Program-made: the position numbers and the translations under genes
NCBI RefSeq assembly: GCF_014652715.1
Contig: NZ_BMZI01000003.1
Coordinates: forward strand, 131,203 to 195,202
Length of the DNA: 64,000 bases
Origin: Salinicola rhizosphaerae
GTDB lineage: Bacteria; Pseudomonadota; Gammaproteobacteria; Pseudomonadales; Halomonadaceae
Reading direction: 5' to 3'
Notes under the pieces: model-generated
Databases searched by the model: none
The model's input: the letters and a program-made list of their open reading frames with translations, nothing else
What the model was told of the DNA's origin: nothing
Shown: positions 35,814 to 43,468 of the stretch, one piece after another
How positions within the stretch are numbered: position 1 is the first letter of the stretch
How the letters are laid out: each line of letters starts with the position of its first letter

Positions 35814-37172
35814 TCAGAAAATGGCGAAGATCACCACGGCGAGGATGAAGCCCGCCACCGATTCGATCGCCTGCTGCATGGTCCAGGTCTTGAGCGTGGT
35901 CTTGACGTCCATGCCCAGAAGCCGACCGACCAGCCAGAAGCCCGAGTCGTTGACGTGGCCGGCGAACACCGAGCCCGCCGCGGTCGCCAGGGTGATCGCC
36001 ACGATCTGCAGCGCGGAATAATCGGCAGCGGCGACGGCAGGCGCCATGAGCCCGGCCGCCGTGACCAGGGCGACCGTTGCCGACCCTTGCGCCAGACGCA
36101 TGATCACGGCAACCAGATACGCGGCGACGATCACCGGCAGCCCCAGGTCACCGAGCGATGCCGATAGCGCGTCACCGATGCCGGATGCCCGAAGCACCCC
36201 ACCGAACATGCCGCCGGCGCCGGTGATCAGCACGACCGAGCAGATCGGTCCCAACGAGGAGTCGACGATCTTCTCCAGCGCACTGCTCTCCTCTCCGCGC
36301 GAGCGGCCCAGCACGATCAGCGCGACGAAGACCGAAATCAACAGCGCCACCGGCGTATTGCCCAGCGCCGAGGCGATCTTGAACCAGGTCTGGTCCGGAT
36401 CGGCCACGCCGAGAGAGCGCAGGAAATTGAGCCCGGTATTCAGAAAGATAAGGACCAGCGGCAGCAGCAGGATCGAGATGACGGTGGAAACCTTCGGCGG
36501 GTTCGTGACCTCGTCATCGTTGCTCTGGCCAAACAGCGCATCCGACAGTTTGATGTCGGTATGCTTGGCGGTGAACTTCCCCCACAGATAACCGGAAACC
36601 CACCACAGCAACGGCGCGATGATCAGGCTGACCAGCAGCAGCAGACCCAGGTTGGCGTTGTAGAGTTCGGACGCCGTGACAGGCCCCGGATGCGGGGGCG
36701 AGAAGACGTGCATGACCGAGAACGCGGCCGCCGTCGGAATGGCGTAAAGCAGGATCGGACCGCCCAGACGCCGAGCGACGGCGAAAACGATCGGCAGCAT
36801 CACGATCAGGCCGGCGTCGAAGAACATGGGGAACCCCATGAGCAGAGACGCGACCCCCAATGCCAGGGGCGCCCGCCGCTCGCCGAAGACCTCGATCATG
36901 CGGTCGGCGAGCACCTTGGCGCCGCCGGAATGTTCGACCAGCTTGCCCAGCATCGCGCCCAGACCGACCAGCAGCGCCACCGCGCCGAGTGTGCTGCCGA
37001 AGCTCGACACCATGGTCGGCACGATCTGATCGGCCGGTATGCCGGTCACGAACGCGGTGATCAGACTGACGGCGATCAGCGTCAGGAAGGCGTGAACCCT
37101 GAACACGATCACCATGACCAGCAGCAGCGCGACTGCCCCGGCTGCAATGCCCAGAAGCGGGCCCGCCGACAT
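35814..37172 (-). CDS. gntT: Gluconate:H+ symporter
   Basis: A 452-residue, about 12-14 helix transporter of the GntP family. I choose ATG 37172 (GGGAG six bases upstream); ATG 37193 would add seven residues. Family signatures include SSFGSTLGAVALLVGLGAMLGKLVE, VFSPPHPGPVTASELY and VLITGAGGMFGGVL. It is first of the gntT-idnO-idnD-gntK operon, and a perfect operator lies 40 bases before it. Idonate transport (IdnT) is equally possible. Confidence 0.9.
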   Translation of the reverse strand: MSAGPLLGIAAGAVALLLVMVIVFRVHAFLTLIAVSLITAFVTGIPADQIVPTMVSSFGSTLGAVALLVGLGAMLGKLVEHSGGAKVLADRMIEVFGERRAPLALGVASLLMGFPMFFDAGLIVMLPIVFAVARRLGGPILLYAIPTAAAFSVMHVFSPPHPGPVTASELYNANLGLLLLVSLIIAPLLWWVSGYLWGKFTAKHTDIKLSDALFGQSNDDEVTNPPKVSTVISILLLPLVLIFLNTGLNFLRSLGVADPDQTWFKIASALGNTPVALLISVFVALIVLGRSRGEESSALEKIVDSSLGPICSVVLITGAGGMFGGVLRASGIGDALSASLGDLGLPVIVAAYLVAVIMRLAQGSATVALVTAAGLMAPAVAAADYSALQIVAITLATAAGSVFAGHVNDSGFWLVGRLLGMDVKTTLKTWTMQQAIESVAGFILAVVIFAIF

Positions 37173-37211
37173 TGTTTGCTCCCAACCCTGCATCTCATCT
37201 CTCCCGAGAGT

Positions 37212-37227
37212 ATGTTACCGGTAACAT
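37212..37227. promoter_or_regulatory. GntR-type operator upstream of gntT
   Basis: ATGTTACCGGTAACAT is a perfect 16-base palindrome with the same core as the site before gntR. Its place just upstream of gntT fits repression of the operon by GntR. Confidence 0.85.
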
Positions 37228-37322
37228 CATAGGTGAGACCAGCACACCTCGACATAAGACTTTCGGATCACGGGCTGTTAACGAACTACAAGCCATCCGT
37301 GCCGTCACCTGCCGGCGAGAGG

Positions 37323-38456
37323 TTACAGCGTCTCCAGCGCTTCCCGGATGGTCTCTTCACGTCGCCGCGCCAGCTCCTGGCCCAGCGCAGGACCCTGGAA
37401 GCCTTCCTCGAGCAGCGCGCGAGGCAGAATCTGCGAGGCGAGGCGCCAGGCCAAGGCGAGATCGTCGGCGAGCGCGCCATCGTCATGGGCGATCAGTGCC
37501 AGCAGCGGCGCCACCCGCTCGGGACGTCGCCAGGCATCGATGGCATCGAGCCACCCCATGATCGCGCTCGCGTTGCGGCGCACCCCGCCGATATGCTGCC
37601 GCAGCCGTCGAGACAACGCCGCCAGGCGCATGGCCTCGCGGAAAGCATTGGGCGCCTTGACGCCATCGTTGAGAGCTGTGATGGACTCATCGTCGAGATG
37701 TTCACCCAGCCGCGCCCAGCGCCAGAGCGCCTGATCCTCACCATCGGTCACGTCCGACATTCGCTCCAGTGACGTCGCCAAAGCTGGCGTCGCCAATGGC
37801 GGCATCAGCACCGCCAGCGCCCCGCAGGCGTCGAGCGTTTCGAAATAGGCGCCGGGGTCAACCTCGCCCAGCGCCTTACCGGTCTCGGTCCAGACCCGTT
37901 CGGCGACGAGATAGCCAACTTCACCGCTGGCGGCCAGCTGACGCATCAGCGCCTGTGTCTCGGGTGCGATACCGAACCCGAGCTGGCGGTAGCGGGCGAG
38001 AAAGCGCGCGGCGCGCAGCACCCGAAGCGGGTCTTCCACGAAGGCCGGGGAAACATGCCGCAATCGTCGAGCATCGAGGTCACGTTCGCCGCCGTAGGGG
38101 TCGACCAGCTCACCGGACGGCTTCTCGGCCATGGCGTTGATGGTGAAATCGCGACGGGCAAGATCCTGCTCCAGCGTCACATCCGGGCTCGCATGAATTT
38201 CGAACCCGGTGTAGCCGTGCCCCTGCTTGCGCTCGGTACGCGCCAGCGCGTACTCCTCATGCGTGACCGGGTGGAGAAACACCGGAAAATCCCGACCGAC
38301 GGACTGAAAGCCGCGACGGCGCATCTCCTCGGGCGTAGTACCGACCACCACCCAGTCACGGTCGCCGACAGGCCAGCCCAGGCGCGCATCGCGCACCGCG
38401 CCGCCGACCAGATAGACGTCGAGCCCCTCGATCGCGGTATCGCTGTCGACGCTCAT
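37323..38456 (-). CDS. cca: CCA-adding tRNA nucleotidyltransferase
   Basis: A 377-residue class II nucleotidyltransferase from ATG 38456 (GAGGAG upstream; a GTG two codons earlier is in frame). [13 protein letters not shown] and [10 protein letters not shown] carry the catalytic motif, and [10 protein letters not shown] with LRVLRAARF follow as conserved motifs. It adds or repairs the CCA end of tRNAs. At this length it lacks a recognisable C-terminal HD domain as in the longer E. coli enzyme. It lies 10 bases after glpE. Confidence 0.93.
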   Translation of the reverse strand: MSVDSDTAIEGLDVYLVGGAVRDARLGWPVGDRDWVVVGTTPEEMRRRGFQSVGRDFPVFLHPVTHEEYALARTERKQGHGYTGFEIHASPDVTLEQDLARRDFTINAMAEKPSGELVDPYGGERDLDARRLRHVSPAFVEDPLRVLRAARFLARYRQLGFGIAPETQALMRQLAASGEVGYLVAERVWTETGKALGEVDPGAYFETLDACGALAVLMPPLATPALATSLERMSDVTDGEDQALWRWARLGEHLDDESITALNDGVKAPNAFREAMRLAALSRRLRQHIGGVRRNASAIMGWLDAIDAWRRPERVAPLLALIAHDDGALADDLALAWRLASQILPRALLEEGFQGPALGQELARRREETIREALETL

Positions 38457-38465
38457 GGGCACTCC

Positions 38466-38795
38466 TCAGGGCTTCAAGACGTGATCCGGGTGGCGGTGCG
38501 CCCAGTCGACGAAACCGCCATCCAGGCTATAGACCTCGCCGAAACCCTGGCCCGCCAGCCAGGCGGCTGCCTGCTGGCTGGAGTGACCGTGATAGCAGAC
38601 CACTACCAGCGGCATATCCGATGGCGTCTTCTCGACCAGCTCGGCCACGCTGGTGTTATCGAGATGACGGCTGCCGGGAATATGGCCCTGCGCGAAGCTG
38701 AGCGGGTCGCGGATGTCGACCAGCTGCAGGGGACGTTGTTCACCGAGCCACTGCTGCAGCGTCGACGGATCGAGATGTTCGAAAGCTTGCGACAT
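38466..38795 (-). CDS. glpE: Rhodanese-domain sulfurtransferase, GlpE type
   Basis: A 109-residue single-domain rhodanese, the size of GlpE. The catalytic Cys is in VVCYHGHSSQQAAAWL; the HGHSS loop is the GlpE form of the active site, and LVDIRDPLSFAQGHIPGS is the CDC25-like N-terminal motif. GlpE moves sulfur from thiosulfate to acceptors such as cyanide or thioredoxin. It runs into cca with a ten-base gap, so the two may share a transcript. Confidence 0.9.
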   Translation of the reverse strand: MSQAFEHLDPSTLQQWLGEQRPLQLVDIRDPLSFAQGHIPGSRHLDNTSVAELVEKTPSDMPLVVVCYHGHSSQQAAAWLAGQGFGEVYSLDGGFVDWAHRHPDHVLKP

Positions 38796-39145
38796 CGAAG
38801 ACTCCGAAACTTGGGAAGGCGCTCCACCGACGGCGGAGCAGATAAAAAGATGACAGCCGTCGTCGCGGAACTCGCTGACCGGAAGCGATCATCGGCCGCC
38901 ATCCGGCCGTCGATTCGAGTCCGAATTGTTCATTCCTGTCTGACGGTCAATTCAGGTTCGATGGTCAACTCATGATAGCGAGACGCACGTCCGCTGCCAG
39001 TCACTCGTCAGCGCTCCGGAAAGGCTGAATAAATCGACGAGCGAGATGAAGCGCAAGGCGCATGGAACACAGAACACGAGACATAACATGGGGTTAGGCG
39101 AGTGTTCGAGTACCACGCAACGCAGCGATTCGCTAGCGTAGGCAT
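38796..39145. other. Intergenic region between glpE and apaH
   Basis: About 350 bases between two minus-strand genes. It would hold the glpE-cca promoter and the end of the apaH transcript. No gene, clear terminator or repeat was identified. Confidence 0.4.
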
Positions 39146-39985
39146 TTATGCAGCCTTTCCCTGACGTGAGGGCTCGACTATCAGGCTGCCGCTGTCCAGA
39201 TCCATGGCCGTCAGAGATCCGCCCCAGACGCAGCCCGTATCCAGCGCGCGCGCGTCGACGCGCGCATCGGGCGTGTGCCCCTCGAGCGCCGCCCAGTGAC
39301 CGAAGACTAACGTCGGACGCACGCCCGCAGGCTCCGGCACTCGCGGGTAGGTGAACCAAGGCGCGAAACCGTCCGGCGCGCTGTCGAGCCCCTCTTTCGC
39401 GGCAAAGTCGAGCGTACCGTCGGCGGCGATGAAGCGCATCCGCGTGAACACGTTGACGATGGCGCGGAGTCTATCGGTGCCGGTCAAGGCATCATCCCAG
39501 CGCGCTGGCACGTTGCCGTACATGGCGCCCAGAAAGTCATCGACGGTGTCGCTCGCCAATACCGACTGCGCCTCCCGCGCCAGCGCCCGCGCCTGGTCGA
39601 GCGTCCAGTTCGGCAGTAGGCCGGCATGGGTCATCACGCAGTGTCGCGTTCGATCCTCGACCAGCAGCGGCTGGCGACGCAGCCAGTCGATCATCGCCTC
39701 GCGATCCGGCGCCTCGAGGATATCGGTCAGCGTGTCATGACGTTTCAGCTTGCCATGCCCGCGCGCCACCGCCAGCAGATGCAGATCGTGATTACCGAGC
39801 ACCACGCTCACCGCTCCATCTAGCGCCATGCTCTTGCGCAGACAGCCGAGCGAGTCGGGCCCGCGGTTGACCAGATCGCCGGCCAGCCAAAGATGATCCC
39901 GCGAAGGTGAGAAATCGAGCCGCGCCAGCAGCGCCTCGAACTCCTCGAAGCAGCCCTGCAGATCGCCAATCGCGTAGGTCGCCAT
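39146..39985 (-). CDS. apaH: Diadenosine tetraphosphatase
   Basis: A 279-residue metallophosphatase from ATG 39985 (AAGGAA upstream); the open frame extends 21 codons further but without a ribosome site. YAIGDLQGCFEEF, LAGDLVNRGPDS and VLGNHDLHLLA are the three calcineurin-like metal-binding motifs, and VMTHAGLLPNWT follows. ApaH splits Ap4A and related capped nucleotides to ADP. It ends the conserved lptD-surA-pdxA-rsmA-apaG-apaH block. Confidence 0.95.
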   Translation of the reverse strand: MATYAIGDLQGCFEEFEALLARLDFSPSRDHLWLAGDLVNRGPDSLGCLRKSMALDGAVSVVLGNHDLHLLAVARGHGKLKRHDTLTDILEAPDREAMIDWLRRQPLLVEDRTRHCVMTHAGLLPNWTLDQARALAREAQSVLASDTVDDFLGAMYGNVPARWDDALTGTDRLRAIVNVFTRMRFIAADGTLDFAAKEGLDSAPDGFAPWFTYPRVPEPAGVRPTLVFGHWAALEGHTPDARVDARALDTGCVWGGSLTAMDLDSGSLIVEPSRQGKAA

Positions 39986-40093
39986 TGCTGTTCCTTGTCG
40001 GTTGTTGCCGCTCGGTCGCGTTCGGGATTCGCCGCCTCGGTGCGTCACTCGTTTGGCGGGACGTCCCCGCAGCCTGGCGGGTATCCGAGCGGG

Positions 40094-40477
40094 TCAGTGA
40101 ACCTGGTTGGGCCCGGCCAGCCGAAACGGCGCAATCGAGACGTCGAACGACTGCTGACTGGCGACATCGACACAGGTGTAGCTGCCCTGCATCACGCCCA
40201 CCGGACATTCGAGCACGGCGCGACTGGTGTAGCGGAAGCTATGACCGGCAGTGATCGTGGGCTGCTTGCCGACGACACCGTTGCCGCGAACTTCCTGCAC
40301 CTTGCCGTGACCCTGGGTGATTTTCCAATAGCGAGAGAGCAGCTGCACGCTGCGCTCGGAATGGTTGTGAACGGTGATCGTGTAACTGAACACGAATCGC
40401 TGGTCGTCGACCGACGACTCATCCTCGCGAAATTCGGGTTCGACGTCGACGGTGATCGCCGGAGGCACTTCAGACAT
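40094..40477 (-). CDS. apaG: ApaG protein
   Basis: A 127-residue ApaG, full length for the family. YTITVHNHSERSVQLLSRYWKI and the fibronectin-like core with SRAVLECPVGVMQGSYTC are characteristic. ApaG has been linked to cobalt/magnesium resistance, but its biochemical role is unclear. It sits between rsmA and apaH as in E. coli. Confidence 0.95.
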   Translation of the reverse strand: MSEVPPAITVDVEPEFREDESSVDDQRFVFSYTITVHNHSERSVQLLSRYWKITQGHGKVQEVRGNGVVGKQPTITAGHSFRYTSRAVLECPVGVMQGSYTCVDVASQQSFDVSIAPFRLAGPNQVH

Positions 40478-40537
40478 GACAGATGCTCACAAAGGGGTCT
40501 CGCTCGAGAAGCCAGCCGGCGAGTGGCGCAGAGCGCC

Positions 40538-41356
40538 TCACGCCAGGTTCTCCATCGAGTGGTTGCTGATCGTGACGAGCTCGCCGACCGAGAGCGTCTG
40601 CGGCCGGCGACCGGGATCGATCCCGAGCGCCTCGAGCGCATCGGCAGCGATGATGCCCTTGAAGTTGTTGCGCAGAGTCTTGCGGCGCTGGCCGAAAGCC
40701 GCTCGCACGATATCGGCAAAATGCGCTTCGTCCCGCGCCGTCGCCGGCAGCTCGCGAAACGGCGTCAGACGGACGATGGCGGAGTCGACCTTGGGGCGCG
40801 GCACGAAGGCTTCCGGCGGCACGACGAACAGCGACTCCACCTGACAGTAGTACTGCGTCATCACCGACAGGCGGCCCCAGTTGCTGCCCCCCGGCTGCGC
40901 CGCCAACCGCTCGACCACCTCTTTCTGCAACATGAAGTGCATGTCGGCGATGGCGCCGCGCGCCGCCAGCAGATGGAAGATGATCGGCGTGGAGATGTTG
41001 TACGGCAGGTTGCCGACTACCCGAAGCTGACGCCCATCTTCTTGCGACAGCGCCTGAAAGTCGAACTTCAGCGCATCGCCTTCGTGGATCGTGAATTCGG
41101 GGTAGTCATAAAACTGCACGCGCAGGCCGGGGATCAGATCCCGATCCAGCTCGATCACCTCGAGCGCGCCGGCTGCGGCAAGCAGCGGCGCCGTGAGCGC
41201 CCCCTGCCCGGGACCGATCTCGACCAGCCGATCCTCGGCGCGCGGACCGATCGAGCGCACGATGCGCGAGATGATGCCGCTGTCCTGGAGAAAGTTCTGG
41301 CCGAAGCGCTTGCGAGCACGAGGCAGCGGCGCACGGTCGGGAGAACGACTAGACAT
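40538..41356 (-). CDS. rsmA: 16S rRNA dimethyladenosine transferase RsmA (KsgA)
   Basis: A 272-residue methyltransferase. RKRFGQNFLQDSGIISRI is the diagnostic N-terminus, VEIGPGQGALTAPLL binds S-adenosylmethionine, and VVGNLPYNISTPI is the catalytic NLPY motif. It dimethylates the two adjacent adenines in the 3' hairpin of 16S rRNA during 30S maturation. Its AAGGA ribosome site overlaps the pdxA stop codon. Confidence 0.96.
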   Translation of the reverse strand: MSSRSPDRAPLPRARKRFGQNFLQDSGIISRIVRSIGPRAEDRLVEIGPGQGALTAPLLAAAGALEVIELDRDLIPGLRVQFYDYPEFTIHEGDALKFDFQALSQEDGRQLRVVGNLPYNISTPIIFHLLAARGAIADMHFMLQKEVVERLAAQPGGSNWGRLSVMTQYYCQVESLFVVPPEAFVPRPKVDSAIVRLTPFRELPATARDEAHFADIVRAAFGQRRKTLRNNFKGIIAADALEALGIDPGRRPQTLSVGELVTISNHSMENLA

Positions 41357-41370
41357 GAAAGACAGATTCC

Positions 41371-42393
41371 TTAATTGACGCGAGTCGCCATCTGGCGAGC
41401 GACATCCAGCGCCACGCGAAGACTGCCGACATCGGCGAGGCCGCTGCCGGCCAGGTCTAGCGCCGTGCCGTGATCGACCGAGGTGCGCACCATGCCGAGG
41501 CCGAGCGTGATGTTGGCGGCACGACCGAAACCGGCGTATTTGAGCACCGGCAACCCCTGATCATGATACATCGCCAGAACGGCATCGGCGGCATCCAAAT
41601 GGCGCGGCGTGAAAAGCGTATCCGCCGGCAGCGGCCCGACGATATCGATACCCAGCTCGCGTAGACGCGTCAGCGCGGGGCCGATGATCTCGATCTCCTC
41701 GCGACCGAGATGACCATCCTCGCCGGCGTGCGGGTTGAGGCCGCAGACCAGCAGGCGCGGCGCCTCGATGCCGAAGCGGCTCTGGAGCTCTGAGACCAGT
41801 ACCCGGATGACGCGTGTCAGACCGTCTGGCGTGATCGCCGCCGACACCTGCTGGAGCGGCAGGTGTGTGGTGGCCAGCGCAACGCGGAACGTTCGCCCGT
41901 CTCGTTCGGTGGCGAGCATCATCACCACTTCCTCGACGCCGCAGGCATCCCGTAGATATTCGGTATGTCCGGTGAAGCCAGGATGGCCGCCTTCGATGAT
42001 GGCGCCCTTGTGCAGGGGCGCGGTCACCATCGCGTCAGCCTGACCGCGGCGACAGGCGGCGATGGCCACGTCCAGCGTCTCCAGCACGTAACCGGCATTG
42101 GCAGGGTCGAGCCGACCCGCGTGCGACGGCGCCCTGAGACCGACGGGCCACACCGGCAGACGACCGTTGACCGCTGGCGCGATCGCCTCACCCGGCGTGC
42201 AGACATCCAGCGTCACCGACAGTGAGAGCTCGCGAGCTCGCGCCTCCAGCAGTTCGGGATCACCGACCGCGACGACGCTCGCCGCCAGCCCTTGCCAATC
42301 TTCGGCTGCTAGCAGCGCGAGTTCCGGCCCGATACCGGCCGGCTCACCGGTGGTCAGTACCAGAGCGGGCGATGTCACCGGCGAGGCTGTCAT
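41371..42393 (-). CDS. pdxA: 4-hydroxythreonine-4-phosphate dehydrogenase
   Basis: A 340-residue protein. ATG 42393 shares one base with the surA stop codon (TGATG), a classic coupling signal. TTGEPAGIGPELAL, TAPLHKGAIIEGGHPGFTGHTEYL and CGLNPHAGEDGHLGREE, plus YHDQGLPVLKY, identify PdxA. It oxidises 4-phosphohydroxythreonine in pyridoxal phosphate synthesis. Confidence 0.96.
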   Translation of the reverse strand: MTASPVTSPALVLTTGEPAGIGPELALLAAEDWQGLAASVVAVGDPELLEARARELSLSVTLDVCTPGEAIAPAVNGRLPVWPVGLRAPSHAGRLDPANAGYVLETLDVAIAACRRGQADAMVTAPLHKGAIIEGGHPGFTGHTEYLRDACGVEEVVMMLATERDGRTFRVALATTHLPLQQVSAAITPDGLTRVIRVLVSELQSRFGIEAPRLLVCGLNPHAGEDGHLGREEIEIIGPALTRLRELGIDIVGPLPADTLFTPRHLDAADAVLAMYHDQGLPVLKYAGFGRAANITLGLGMVRTSVDHGTALDLAGSGLADVGSLRVALDVARQMATRVN

Positions 42394-43352
42394 CAACCCT
42401 GGTCGAGGCGGTTGTCGATGTAGGCGCTAGCGCGAATTTCCTGGGTCCACGCTTCCAGCTCGTCGTTGACCTTGCGCTGGAAAATCGCCTGGCTGGCCTG
42501 TTCCCGGGTCATCTTGCCGCCCGAATTGCCGCGTGTCTCGAGCAGCTTGACCAGATGAAAGCCGCTGGGGCTGCGAATCGGCTGGCTCACCTCGCCCTGC
42601 GACAGCGCCGGCACGACCTCGGCGAAGATGGAGGGGATCTGCGCCGCCGGACGCCAGCCCAGATCGCCGCCCTGCAGCGCCTGGGCGCCGTCGGACTGCG
42701 CCACCGCGAGCTGCTGGAAGTCAGCGCCGTTCTGCAGCTGCTGATGGAGATCCTGTGCCTTGGACTGCGCCTGCTTGACCTGATCCGGCGTCGGCGACTG
42801 CGGCACGGCGACCAGTATCTGCGCCAGGTGATAGGAGGCATTGCTGGTCTGACTGTTCTGCTCGAGGAAGCGGTCGACTTCGCGATCGGAGACGGTCACC
42901 TTGCTCGCCACCTGGCTCTGCTGCACTTGCCGGATCAGCAGCTCGCGGCGCACCTGCTCGCGCACTTCCGCCAGGGTCTGCCCCTGCTGCTCGAGCTGAT
43001 CGGCGAACTGATCCAGCGTCAGGCCGTTGTTCTTGGCGATGCCCCGCATGGTCGTATTGAGCTGGGTCTCATCGATATTCAGGTTGGCGTTCTCCGCCAT
43101 CTGAAGCTCGATCTGCTCGACGATCATGCGGTCGAGCACCTGCCGTTCCAGCGCCTGGCCCGGCGGCGCCTGGATATTTCTCGACTGCAGCTGATTGCGC
43201 GCCTGCGCTACCCGGCTCTCGAGCTGGCTGTGCATGATGGCGTCGTCGTTGACGACCGCGACGATGCGATCCAGCGGCACTTCTTCTGCTACCGCCGACA
43301 GCGGCGACATCAGCGCCACCAGTGCCAGGGGGATCCACGCTTTAAGACGCAT
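42393..43352 (-). CDS. surA: Periplasmic chaperone SurA with a single parvulin domain
   Basis: A 319-residue exported protein with a signal peptide (cleaved near SAVAEE, residue 22). The N-terminal chaperone region (DRIVAVVNDDAIMHSQLESRV) is typical of SurA. Only one PPIase (parvulin) unit follows, ending in SPSGFHLVKLLETRG, after which the C-terminal helix of the chaperone core (YIDNRL) closes the protein. E. coli SurA has about 430 residues and two parvulin domains. It helps outer-membrane proteins such as LptD to fold and lies next to lptD. Confidence 0.9.
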   Translation of the reverse strand: MRLKAWIPLALVALMSPLSAVAEEVPLDRIVAVVNDDAIMHSQLESRVAQARNQLQSRNIQAPPGQALERQVLDRMIVEQIELQMAENANLNIDETQLNTTMRGIAKNNGLTLDQFADQLEQQGQTLAEVREQVRRELLIRQVQQSQVASKVTVSDREVDRFLEQNSQTSNASYHLAQILVAVPQSPTPDQVKQAQSKAQDLHQQLQNGADFQQLAVAQSDGAQALQGGDLGWRPAAQIPSIFAEVVPALSQGEVSQPIRSPSGFHLVKLLETRGNSGGKMTREQASQAIFQRKVNDELEAWTQEIRASAYIDNRLDQG

Positions 43353-43468
43353 GCCTACCTCTCTTGCTTGACTCTCGACTGTTTTGACGACGCACCGTCG
43401 GGCGCGCCATCAGTTTCGATACCGCGTTATCGAAATGCGGTGTTGTTGGATGTCCTGAGACTGCCGCT

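Noticed and set aside
38970-39359. 129-codon frame between glpE and apaH
   Set aside because: It overlaps the 3' end of apaH in another frame, has no ribosome site and no recognisable domain.
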